This document shows positions 1 to 8,400 of a DNA stretch of 12,682 bases, piece by piece. How positions within the stretch are numbered: the first letter of the stretch is position 1; each line of letters begins with the position of its first letter. The translations under genes and the position numbers were made by a program. This stretch comes from Bryobacteraceae bacterium. GTDB taxonomy: Bacteria > Acidobacteriota > Terriglobia > Bryobacterales > Bryobacteraceae. Where the stretch lies: the NCBI GenBank assembly GCA_014379815.1, contig JACMLA010000534.1, forward strand, positions 1 to 12,682. The letters run 5' to 3'. The notes beneath the pieces were generated by a model that had not been told where the DNA came from, did no database searches, and saw nothing but the letters and a program-made list of their open reading frames with translations.

Positions 1-1085
1 CCCCATCCCATAAACTCGCGGTGGCGTCCCAGACCGCTAAGCATCGTGGTCTCTTCGTACCCGTCGTCTCCCCGAAAACGGTACAGGTTTGGGAGGTCGT
101 CGACGAAATTCGTTTTGGCCAGATCCAGATTTCCATCGCCATCGTAGTCCGCCGACGCAGTGCCCATTCCCGCTTGTTCCGCACCAGCTTCACTGAGCGC
201 AACACCCGCCTCGAGCGCCCGATCCGTGAAAGTCCCGTCATGGTTATTGCGGTACAGAATGCTTGCCTGGGAGTCAACCGCCACGTAGATATCCGGCCAG
301 CCGTCCCGGTCAAAGTCCAGCGTCGTTACCGACAGCGAGTAGCGCTCGCCCACCTTCCTGATTCCTGATGACGCCGACACGTCCTCAAACCGGATGGACC
401 CTGGTTTTGACACGTTGCGCCAAAGGCGATTCACGCTACCTTTGAGTCCTTTAGGGCCACAGGGGACTGGCTGATTCTTCCACCGGCACGCGTTTGGCTG
501 ACCAGGCACCGGCGTGTTCTTCTGATCGAAATCCACGTAGCGGGCTCCAAACAGATCCACGTAACCATTCCTGTCGTAATCAAGGAAAGCGCAGCCTGTG
601 CCCCATTCCGCCGGCCCCGAACCCAGACCCGCAGCCTCCGTTACGTCGTCAAACCGACCCTTGCCCGTATTCCTGTACAGCGTGTCGTGTCCGTAGTACG
701 TGACGTACAGGTCCACGAATCCATCGTTGTCGATGTCGCCTGCGCATACTCCCTGGCCCCATCCCGATTTCGCGAGTCCTGCTGCATGCGAGACGTCCTG
801 AAATTGACCGTTCCCCAGATTGCGATACAAGTGATTCGTTGGCGCAATCGCCGCAGGATCAGCGTGCAGGGTTGAGGCCGTCACCGTAAACAAATCGACG
901 TATCCGTCGTTGTCATAGTCGAACACCGCCACGCCGGCACCAAGCGTTTCGATAAGGTACGTCTTGCTCTCGTTGCTTCCGCAAATCATAGGATCCTTGA
1001 GACCGGATTCCTTGCCAACACTCACGAAGCGGACCTCGGCCGACACGATACTGGCAGCGAGGATCAGCGCGAGCCGGCTTCTCAC
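1..1085 (-). CDS. CRTAC1-family FG-GAP/VCBS beta-propeller protein, exported (C-terminus beyond window)
   Basis: Continuous minus-strand frame of 361 complete codons, still open at the left edge. I chose the GTG at 1083-1085: it overlaps the TGA of the upstream gene as GTGA, no closer start precedes the signal peptide, and residues 4-16 (LALILAASIVSAE) read as a short Sec signal. After it come repeated propeller blades with calcium-type DxDxDG loops at about residues 56-64, 117-125, 169-177 (Asn at the fifth position), 257-265 and 313-321. These alternate with LYRN...G.F.DVT segments, as in integrin-like FG-GAP/VCBS proteins. The visible part ends in FMGWG, which in this family precedes another blade, so further blades and probably an ASPIC/UnbV domain lie outside. 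Cysteines at 35, 114, 165, 200 and 209 may form disulfides. It is the sixth gene of the receptor-TPR operon and a relative of the gene before it. The molecular function of bacterial CRTAC1-like proteins is not established; an extracellular or periplasmic binding or adhesion role is inferred. Confidence 0.9.
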   Translation of the reverse strand, partial: MRSRLALILAASIVSAEVRFVSVGKESGLKDPMICGSNESKTYLIETLGAGVAVFDYDNDGYVDLFTVTASTLHADPAAIAPTNHLYRNLGNGQFQDVSHAAGLAKSGWGQGVCAGDIDNDGFVDLYVTYYGHDTLYRNTGKGRFDDVTEAAGLGSGPAEWGTGCAFLDYDRNGYVDLFGARYVDFDQKNTPVPGQPNACRWKNQPVPCGPKGLKGSVNRLWRNVSKPGSIRFEDVSASSGIRKVGERYSLSVTTLDFDRDGWPDIYVAVDSQASILYRNNHDGTFTDRALEAGVALSEAGAEQAGMGTASADYDGDGNLDLAKTNFVDDLPNLYRFRGDDGYEETTMLSGLGRHREFMGW

Positions 1086-2758
1086 TTGGAGCTTTCGGTA
1101 ACGGTCAGGATCTGGTTAGCCTTGACCCGTTTCATCGTCTGAAGGATCCCACTGGGCCAGGCGATCTCCAGTTCTGCGATGCTGGCGTCCAGGCCCAGGC
1201 CAAAATGCACCCTCTTGCTGCTGGCCGAGAGATAGCTGCCGGCCGTGGTAACAAACGCTCTCTGCCTGAGGCCGGATGGAGTGGTAATCGTCACCCGTGC
1301 GCCAATGCCGTCGCGATTGCTGACAGTGCCTACGGTATCGATCAGAATCCAGTTGTTTCCCGTGCCGCCTTCATTGCGTAGAACCACCGCAGGGCCATTG
1401 TTGCAGTTGATAGCTACGTCGAGACATCCATCATTGTCAAGATCTCCCACTGCCAGCCCGCGTGCGCTAAGAGGTATCTGGAATGGTTTACCACTGCTTG
1501 GGGATATGTCTTCAAACCGGCCATTCCGGTTTCGGAGGAGCGCCGGAGGCTCCCGATACTTAACCCACGGCTGAGTCAGCTCGATGTTATCCATAACGTG
1601 GCCCTGCGCAATCACAAGATCCTTCCAGCCATCGTTGTCCATGTCCGCGAACTTTGCACCCCATCCGGAGTGAAGCGCGCTGATTTTGCCAAGTCCGCTT
1701 TCCCCTGATTCGTACTCGAAGAACCCGTTGCGATAACGGAATAGCGCGTAGTGCTGGTTCGCAAGGGCGTCAATGAAAATCTCCGGTCCTTCTCCGTTGG
1801 TCAGGAAGGCGCTGTCGATGCCCATCCCGGCAAATGTCCTGGCGTCGCCATCGTAGGCGAGGCCGGAGGCGATACCGCTTTCTTTGAATTTGCCATTTTG
1901 CTGATTGCGGAAGAATTGTTGCGGGAAAGAGTCGTTTGCTACAGCGATGTCCGGCCAGCCGTCGGAATCGAAGTCATCGACCACGACACCGAGGCCTTTC
2001 CCAACCTGCCGCTCTAATCCGGCCTGGCGGCTTACGTCCGTGAATGTCCCATCTCCGTTGTTGCGGTACAGCAGATGTTCGACGGGCTGAAATTTATCCG
2101 GATGACAAAACGAACGAAAGCCCTCTTTACGTTCTCCACACCAGATGTTCTTCGAAAAATCCCACTCCAGATACCGGCTGACAAAAAGATCGAGGTGGCC
2201 ATCCTTGTCGTAGTCGAAGAAACACGCGCCTGCGCACCACCCGGATGTAATTACGCCGGACTTCTCCGTGACATCGGTGAACGTACCGTCCCCATTGTTC
2301 CGATACAAAGTGCTGCGTCCAAGATTCGTAACGAACAGGTCCGCGTGGCCATCGTTGTTGTAGTCGCCTACGGCCGCTCCCATACCGTATCCGGTGCCGG
2401 GGAGTCCTGCCTTCTCGGTTACGTCGGTGAACGACCCGTTGCCTTCGTTGCGGTACAGGCGATTCCAGTACCGCGGATCTGTTTTGTCGGGCTGGTGTCC
2501 ATTCGCCATGGGATCACTGAGCTTTGCCCCATTGACGAAGAACAAATCCATACGTCCGTCTCCGTCGTAGTCGAAGACAGCGACGCCTCCGGTCATCGAC
2601 TCCGGCAGATACTTCTGGGAGGTGGGGCTGGCAGAGTTCACAAACGCAAGCCCGCTGGCGGAACTTATATCGCGAAAGACGGGAAGTTTCACCGGAGCAG
2701 CATTCATACCCCGCAACATGGAAACCGCGGGCAACGTGAGCAGAGACCGGCGAGTCAC
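1082..2758 (-). CDS. CRTAC1-family FG-GAP beta-propeller protein with ASPIC/UnbV C-terminal domain, exported
   Basis: Complete 558-residue protein. The GTG start overlaps the preceding TPR gene's TGA (GTGA). A purine run AGGGA abuts the GTG, too close for an ideal ribosome site, so translation probably depends on coupling. The N-terminus TRRSLLTLP followed by a modest hydrophobic stretch fits a Tat or Sec export signal. Calcium-type DxDxDGxxD loops are seen at residues 63-71, 132-140, 182-190, 262-270, 372-380 and 439-447. A seventh, degenerate blade near 311-330 lacks the DxDxDG core, so the count suits a seven-bladed propeller. Three near-identical LYRNNGDGTFTDVT-type segments start at residues 101, 151 and 230. 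Residues about 484-552 (GIGARVTITTPSG ... VHFGLG ... EIAWPSG) form the ASPIC/UnbV domain that typically ends this family. The operon places it after three exported TPR proteins and a TonB-dependent receptor. Function is unproven; surface or periplasmic ligand binding is my inference. Confidence 0.93.
   Translation of the reverse strand: MTRRSLLTLPAVSMLRGMNAAPVKLPVFRDISSASGLAFVNSASPTSQKYLPESMTGGVAVFDYDGDGRMDLFFVNGAKLSDPMANGHQPDKTDPRYWNRLYRNEGNGSFTDVTEKAGLPGTGYGMGAAVGDYNNDGHADLFVTNLGRSTLYRNNGDGTFTDVTEKSGVITSGWCAGACFFDYDKDGHLDLFVSRYLEWDFSKNIWCGERKEGFRSFCHPDKFQPVEHLLYRNNGDGTFTDVSRQAGLERQVGKGLGVVVDDFDSDGWPDIAVANDSFPQQFFRNQQNGKFKESGIASGLAYDGDARTFAGMGIDSAFLTNGEGPEIFIDALANQHYALFRYRNGFFEYESGESGLGKISALHSGWGAKFADMDNDGWKDLVIAQGHVMDNIELTQPWVKYREPPALLRNRNGRFEDISPSSGKPFQIPLSARGLAVGDLDNDGCLDVAINCNNGPAVVLRNEGGTGNNWILIDTVGTVSNRDGIGARVTITTPSGLRQRAFVTTAGSYLSASSKRVHFGLGLDASIAELEIAWPSGILQTMKRVKANQILTVTESSK
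2015..2458 (-). repeat. Intragenic propeller-blade coding repeats (three copies)
   Basis: Three copies of a roughly 57-base coding unit lie inside the CRTAC1 gene at about 2402-2458, 2252-2308 and 2015-2071. Each encodes LYRN-x-G-x-G-x-FTDV plus the start of the next blade (EKAGL, EKSGV or RQAGL). They are protein-domain repeats with diverged third positions, not a mobile or tandem DNA repeat. Confidence 0.75.
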
Positions 2759-3897
2759 TCCCTGGGTTCCCCGGCACCTTGTGACTTAGTGGAGGACATT
2801 TGTTGCACGATTTTCGTCTCTGCGTTCGCTTCCTCCATCCTTCCCAGGCGACGGTACGCTGTGGCGAGATGAAAGTGAGCCGTTGATTCCAGAGGAGCCA
2901 GTTTGACTACCCGGAGATAGTGTTCAATCGCCTTCGCATACTTGCCCTCGTTGGCAAGCAGCCGACCCAGATCCAGATGCGCCTGCGCGAGGTCGGGACA
3001 GAGCTTCAGGGCAGTCGTCACCGATGCAATCGCGACCTTGGGATCCTGTCGCAAATTCAAAAGACTGTTCGCAATTTTCCAGTGTGCCAGGCAGTTGAAG
3101 GAATCGGAGGTGAGTTCCTGTTGGAACTCCGCGATGGCTTCAGACCATTTACCCTCGAGCCAATAAATGTTCCCAACGTTATAGTGAGCACCGCGGAAGC
3201 CTGGCTGCTTTTCCAGTGCCTTCTTGAACTCGGCAAGCGCACCGTCATAGTTCTCCATGCTGACCAGCAACTGACCACTAACCAGGTTACTCAGGTAGGA
3301 GTCCGGTGCCTCTGCCTCAAGCCGTTTCAGAGTCGCTTGCGCGAGTTGCATGTATAGCTGACCAAGTGTGTAAAGCGCCTCCACATTGCGTGGTGCCTGC
3401 GAGAGAAGCTTTTGCAGGGCGTCCACTCCGGCTTCCTGCTGGCCAAGCGCGATCAGGGAGCGGGCCCGGTACAACTGGGCATTTTCATCTTTTGGATTCA
3501 GACGAACAGCGCGGTCCAGTACTTCCCTTGCTTTCGCAAACTGCGTCATCTGAAAGTAGGCGGTGCCCAGCGGAATCAGCGTCGTCGTCATCTTCGGGTC
3601 TGCCCGCAAACCTTCTTCAAACGCCTGGGCAGCCGCCGAAAAATTGTTCTGCTGAAAGTAGAGAAGTCCCAGATTATTGTGGGCAGCGGCAAGTCCTGGG
3701 CTGAGCTTCAGAATCGCCCGGTATCTCGCGATTGCAGTATTCACATCGCCTGCCCTCTTAGCCGTCAGCGCCTGAGAATACAGCTCTGCGATGGCATCTT
3801 CCGGTGCAGCGGACTGGGAAAACCCGACTCTGCTGCAGACCAAAAAAGCCACTGCGATCCAAAAGTCGTGGTTGCTGAACCGACTACTCCTGTTCAT
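2755..3897 (-). CDS. Exported tetratricopeptide-repeat (TPR) protein, third of a TPR trio
   Basis: A 380-residue protein starting at ATG 3895-3897, with a GGAG about ten bases upstream as a modest ribosome site. Residues 12-28 are hydrophobic and end near GFSQS, a plausible signal peptidase I site. I see no lipobox. From about residue 35 to 365 the chain is almost entirely TPR helices, roughly nine repeats. Clear examples carry the AAHNNLGLLYFQ (71-82), ALYTLGQLYMQL (174-185), GAHYNVGNIYWLEGKW (236-251) and AQAHLDLGRLLANEGKYAKA (304-323) patterns. The C-terminal 15 residues are polar and non-repetitive. Its start lies 14 bases inside the preceding TPR gene, and its TGA is shared with the GTG of the CRTAC1 gene. 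TPR arrays bind peptides or proteins, and the SusD fold is also TPR-like, so a scaffold or substrate-binding partner for the receptor is possible but unproven. Confidence 0.92.
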   Translation of the reverse strand: MNRSSRFSNHDFWIAVAFLVCSRVGFSQSAAPEDAIAELYSQALTAKRAGDVNTAIARYRAILKLSPGLAAAHNNLGLLYFQQNNFSAAAQAFEEGLRADPKMTTTLIPLGTAYFQMTQFAKAREVLDRAVRLNPKDENAQLYRARSLIALGQQEAGVDALQKLLSQAPRNVEALYTLGQLYMQLAQATLKRLEAEAPDSYLSNLVSGQLLVSMENYDGALAEFKKALEKQPGFRGAHYNVGNIYWLEGKWSEAIAEFQQELTSDSFNCLAHWKIANSLLNLRQDPKVAIASVTTALKLCPDLAQAHLDLGRLLANEGKYAKAIEHYLRVVKLAPLESTAHFHLATAYRRLGRMEEANAETKIVQQMSSTKSQGAGEPRE

Positions 3898-4648
3898 TCC
3901 GGTCCGACTCCAACTGTGCCATGTGCTGGCGCGCTAAAGCGCTGATCCATTCAGGCCCTGCTTTGATCGCCCGGGACGACCAGTCGCGCGAACCAGGCCA
4001 ATCCCGATTCGCTGCGGCGACGACAGCTAAACGATAGAAATACTCGCCCTGCGCGTCAGATAGCGCTGCCTCTTTCAGGTGTTCCAGGGCCTTGTCCAGA
4101 TTTCCTTCCCTGAAGCATATCCAACCGAGGACCGCGGCACCAACTGCGGTGAAGGACCTTCGCGTCCTGACCCACTCACGGCTTCCGGCTGACCTTGGGA
4201 TGTTGATGCTCTTCAAGCGGGCAAGCCCCCGGTCGGCAAGGCTCCGCGCTTCCGCCAGGGCAGTTGCTTCTTCATGCCGGGGGTCGATGAGCAGCCGCGC
4301 CAGATGCAGTAGAGCGTCAACGTTCTCCGCATTCGCTCGCAAGACTGTTTCCGCTTGCCTCTTGGAACTCGACCAGTCGCCTAGCTCGTGATAGCTGTGC
4401 ATCGCCGTCGCGGCCGCATACTCCACGAATTCCGATTTTGGATAAGCCCGGAGGAACGACTCGGCAGCAAGAGCGGTTTCCCTGATAGTCTTCGCTTCAT
4501 AAAGAAGACCGAACGCATCCAGCTCTTCTCCTGTTCTCGCCTGTGGGCCTTTGCCACCCGCTGGCACAGAAATCGATTGCGCGCACATACCGGCAGCGAA
4601 AACCAGGGAAAGCCAAAGAAGCGCGAAGCTAATGGAGACGCCCCGCAC
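3884..4648 (-). CDS. Exported TPR-like protein, second of the trio
   Basis: A 254-residue protein starting at GTG 4646-4648. The start is fixed by a strong AAGGAG seven bases upstream, although it lies 20 bases inside the previous gene. Residues 5-24 are a hydrophobic signal peptide ending MCAQS. The cysteine at 22 is preceded by AGM, which does not match a lipobox, so signal peptidase I cleavage is more likely. Helical repeats of TPR or outer-membrane-assembly-lipoprotein type cover about 45-140 (YEAKTIRETALAAESFLRAYP, then HELGDWSSSKRQAE) and 165-245 (GWICFREGNLDKALEHLKEA, ANRDWPGSRDWSSRAI). They are more degenerate than in its neighbours. It overlaps the next TPR gene by 14 bases. Probably periplasmic; exact role unknown. 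Confidence 0.88.
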   Translation of the reverse strand: MRGVSISFALLWLSLVFAAGMCAQSISVPAGGKGPQARTGEELDAFGLLYEAKTIRETALAAESFLRAYPKSEFVEYAAATAMHSYHELGDWSSSKRQAETVLRANAENVDALLHLARLLIDPRHEEATALAEARSLADRGLARLKSINIPRSAGSREWVRTRRSFTAVGAAVLGWICFREGNLDKALEHLKEAALSDAQGEYFYRLAVVAAANRDWPGSRDWSSRAIKAGPEWISALARQHMAQLESDRNEQE

Positions 4649-5462
4649 CGAAGATCTCCTTCAGAGCTGAGAACTCTTTCAGCTGCTCCGCCGAGCCGGC
4701 AACGTCACCCTGTTTATTCAGTATTCGTGCCAGCAAATAGCGCGCCTCGATGAAGGCCTCGTCGATCTCAATCGTCTTCCGCAAGGCTGCAATCGCTTGA
4801 AGGGAGTTCGAATGACTGGCGTTCGATTGCGCCCACGCAATTTTGCCAAGCAGGAAGTGATTCAGGGCCACTTCAGGAGCTATCCTGACGGCGCTCTCGA
4901 TGTACCCTTTAGCTTCGTCCAGCCGGTTGAGATCAAGGAGTTGTTCTGCGAGCGTCTGATACGGCAGGTAAAAGCGGAGCTTGCGCGACTCTGCCAGCTG
5001 GATCGCCTGAACCAGCTGCTGCTCTGCTTCTTTCGCGAGGTGCATCTCGCGAAATGCAATACCCAGATAGCATCGTGACTTGATATGTTCGGGATCTTTC
5101 GACAGAGCGTGTTGAAACTGGGCGACTGCTGCCTCGCGCCGGCCATGTGCTTCGAATAGATAGCGACCCTCCACATACCAGGGTTCAGGATCGGAGGGCG
5201 CCGCAATCTTCGCTGCGGCAATCTCAGTGGCAAATAGCTGGTGCTGATTAAGAACGAAGTAGGCCGATGCCAAATAGAGGTGCGCCCGGTCATCTCCCTG
5301 GTTGACTGCTAACCGGAGTGTCCGGGCCGCCGCGAAGGTAGCGCCAGTCCGTAGTTGCTTAACGCCGAGTGTCAGATAATCCGGCGAATCTACACCGTAG
5401 AGCGGTACCCCAAGCCCCGTGGCCAGACACACCAGGGCGCAAATACTCAGACCGGTAGCCAT
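4629..5462 (-). CDS. Exported TPR protein, first of the trio, directly after the TonB-dependent receptor
   Basis: A 277-residue protein with ATG at 5460-5462, one base after the receptor's TAG. No strong ribosome site precedes it, so it is probably translated by coupling to receptor translation. Residues 4-23 form a hydrophobic signal peptide (ICALVCLATGLGVPLYG); cysteines 8 and 12 lie inside the hydrophobic core without a lipobox. About six TPR units follow: roughly 28-57, 59-88, 93-123 (WYVEGRYLFEAHGRREAAVA), 127-157 (CYLGIAFREMHLAKEAEQQL), 167-196 (LAEQLLDLNRLDEAKGYIES) and 201-262. Being the gene locked to the receptor, it is the best candidate for a direct receptor partner, comparable in position to SusD after SusC. 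That comparison rests on gene order and the general TPR-like fold only; I see no SusD sequence signature. Confidence 0.91.
   Translation of the reverse strand: MATGLSICALVCLATGLGVPLYGVDSPDYLTLGVKQLRTGATFAAARTLRLAVNQGDDRAHLYLASAYFVLNQHQLFATEIAAAKIAAPSDPEPWYVEGRYLFEAHGRREAAVAQFQHALSKDPEHIKSRCYLGIAFREMHLAKEAEQQLVQAIQLAESRKLRFYLPYQTLAEQLLDLNRLDEAKGYIESAVRIAPEVALNHFLLGKIAWAQSNASHSNSLQAIAALRKTIEIDEAFIEARYLLARILNKQGDVAGSAEQLKEFSALKEIFGAGRLH
4656..4661 (-). promoter_or_regulatory. Ribosome binding site deciding a GTG start
   Basis: AAGGAG on the minus strand, seven bases before the GTG at 4648. It lies within the coding end of the upstream TPR gene and supports independent re-initiation on the second TPR gene. 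Confidence 0.75.
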
Positions 5463-5463
5463 G

Positions 5464-8400
5464 CTAGAAGTTAAGCTTCAAAGCCAGTTGCCCCTGGCGC
5501 GGAGTATTGCCTTGTCCTCCGACCGTCCCAAATGCCGCGTTGGTAGGCGAGTACGAAGTGTTCGCTCCGCCGAAAACCACGCGGTTAAACACATTGAAGA
5601 ACTCGGCCCTGAACTGCACGTTGATAGTCTCGGTCATGCGGAAATACTTCGATACGTTCACATTTTCGTTGAAGTAGGCAAAGTTTCGCGCGTTCCGCAG
5701 CACTCTTGGCGCGTTGCCGAACGTGAAGTCTGCTGGCTGCGAAAACGCATTGATGTTGATGAGCTTGTCTTTGGCTGGATCGAAGCCGCTCCTCTTGAGT
5801 TGCGGGTCCACATCGCGCACCAGATTAGGCCGATTGCCTCCACCGAAGATCGGAAGCACGTTACTAGCTCCTACACTAATCGGCGTGCCGGACTGGTACC
5901 GCGTAACCCACCCAAGTTGCCAGCCTCCGATTAGCCGCCCGGCGACTCCGGGCTTATTCAGGAGACGCTTTCCGGTGCCTATAGGCAACTCGTAAAGACC
6001 ACTGACGGCAAGCGTGTGAGGAATGTCGCTGGGCGCAAGACCGTACTCAGCCGCGCGATTGAACGTGTTGACTGCTCCACCGTTGAAGGTTCCAAAACCG
6101 GAATTGGTGTTACTTAGCTGGCGGGAGGCGGTGTAGCTGACAAGGAACTCGAGTCCCTGACTGAACCGCCTCTGGACCGTGGCTTGCAGAGCCTCGTAAC
6201 GCGTGACGCCAGTCTGCTGAAAATTGCTAGTGATACCGGTGTATTGCGGATAGGGCCGAAGCGCCTGCGCGACGCTCCCTGTGAACCCGGGATAAGGTAT
6301 CGGGATATTGGCTGCCCTCGCCTCCGGACTATTAATGTCCCTCTGCAGCGTGGCACCCAGAGATAAGAACCGTGGGTCAACCTGGTTTAGGTTCTCCACA
6401 TTCGAGGGAAGCCGGATGCCTTTGTTGCCGACATAGCTGACGGTAACCAGCACAGATCCGGGAATCTCGCGTTCCACACCGACAGTCCAGTTCTGAATGT
6501 AGGGCGCGGAACCCTGCCACCGGCCTGCGTAGTTCACTGACTGATTGTTTCCAATGCTGGACGTGAAGGGTGCGACGACTGGCAGCGGGAATGGCCGGTC
6601 CCACGAACCGTAACCTGGCGTAACTCCGGCGTCCTGAGAGATGGAAGCGAAGTTTCCAGAGGAACCGTTTAGAAAGTTCGTCTTGATACGAGTCTGTCCG
6701 AGATCGTTCGCACCACCCAAACCGTAGACGATACCGTACCCGCCCCGAAAGACAGTCTTGGTGTTCCATGCGTAGGCGAAACCGAATCGGGGTGCGAAGT
6801 TCTTCCAGCGAGTATCGGCGATGGTGTCCTGTCCGGAACAAAACTCGCAGTCTCCGGGCTTACTTAGCGCTCCCAGTCTTCCACCAGCCGCTGGATTCGG
6901 AATGGTCGGATCGAAGAAGGCAAGCCGGTTGGTGTCCTCGGTCGCGGGAATGAACACGTCATAGCGCAATCCAAGATTGAGGGTGAGCTTCGATGTCAGC
7001 TTGTAGTCATCCTGGATGTAACCCGAGTACGACGAGTTGCGGAAGATCCGGTCGGCAAGACCAGTCGACGCCGTCGCAGAGTCGGCGATGCCCAGCAGAA
7101 AACTCGCAAACGGATGTCCCGCCGTAGCAAAGTCGGGGGAGCCGGGCAAGGAAGTGCTGCGATTGCTGAATGCGAATCGCGCAGGACAACCTTCGCATAT
7201 CGACGTGGTATTCCGCGATTGCCGGTACTCGAAACCAATGTTGAAGGAGTGCTTGCCCTTCAGCCAGAGAACGTTCGACACGGTGCTGGTGCCGGGCTGG
7301 AAGTTGTAGTCACCCTGAAATCCTGTCCCGAGTGTGACCGGGGAGGCGGTTGGACCGTTGAAAGCCATTTGCGGAAACGCAACATTCGCTCCCCGGGGAA
7401 GGCCGGGAAAATCGATAGCCGTATTGGCAGGACCGCCGATTTCCTGATTGTTCAGAATGCGGAACCAGAGCGTGCCGGCGCTGACCACCAGATTCGGCTT
7501 AACGGCCCATGAGTAGTTGGACAGATAAGCAGTCGTGGCTCCAGGGCAATTGGAAAGTCCGCTCAGCGAGCCGCTGATGTTGCTTCCAAGAAGGCATTGA
7601 TTGGGGGAGGACGTACGCCACTGAGTAAAGCTAATGCGCTGATTGGGCGTGATGGCGTGGGCCAGATTGTAAGACCACGACGTGTTGTTGTTAGGGAAGC
7701 TGGGAATTCCAGGCCCAACGTTGTTCACCAGACCGGGTGCGGTTGGCACGGGAATCAGGGGAAGAACTCTGGCTGAAGTCGGACTGAATCGCGCCTGCGG
7801 AATCACGTTGCCCGGAAAGGGTGTGCGTGTCAATGGATCGTAGATGGGAATGACCCTGCCGCTGGAATCTAAAAGCCCGGAGAAGTCACCTCTCCGGAAG
7901 TCTGCCGTCGGCACCGTAAACCGGTCGTTGAGGCCCGCGCCCCGAAACTTGTACCAGCTGACAGCAACGTTGAAAAATGTTTTATCTTTCCCGTTATACA
8001 CCTTGGGTATGATTGCGGGACCGCCTACGGTGAAGCCGTACTCGTTCTGTTTGTTGACGGGAGTTGTGGGTGAGAAGAACCCTCTGGCATCGAACGCCGT
8101 GTTGCGTACAAAATCGAATGCATTGCCATGGAGTGCATTTGTGCCCTGGCCGAAGTGGTAGTTCTTGACGCCCTGGCCCCGGCCGTACTGAGCGGAGAAA
8201 ACAGAAGTAAGCACCTTGAATTCATCGATTGCTTCGAACGGAGGATTGATTCCGGTCTGATACCCATTTGTCTCAAAAGACGCCATGGGTACGCCATCGA
8301 AAAGAACTTCGCTGTTAAAATCGACACCGCCGTTGATCCGGCTGGAAAAGGTATCTCCCTGGACACCCGGCACAAGAAAAACAAAGGCGTCGATCTGCCG

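Noticed and set aside
21..875. Plus-strand frames at 21-368, 494-703 and 687-875 in place of a gene at the left end
   Set aside because: The minus strand is one uninterrupted FG-GAP protein from GTG 1085 to the edge; these frames are its shadows.
2075..2872. 265-codon plus-strand reading frame opposite the CRTAC1 gene
   Set aside because: It is antisense to repeated DxDxDG/LYRN coding units whose codon choice leaves few stops on the other strand. No ribosome site, no recognisable domain, and the minus-strand gene is unambiguous.
4560..4590. Lipoprotein signal in the TPR protein at 3884-4648 (cysteine 22)
   Set aside because: The residues before the cysteine are A-G-M, which do not satisfy the lipobox; an ordinary signal peptidase I site fits better.
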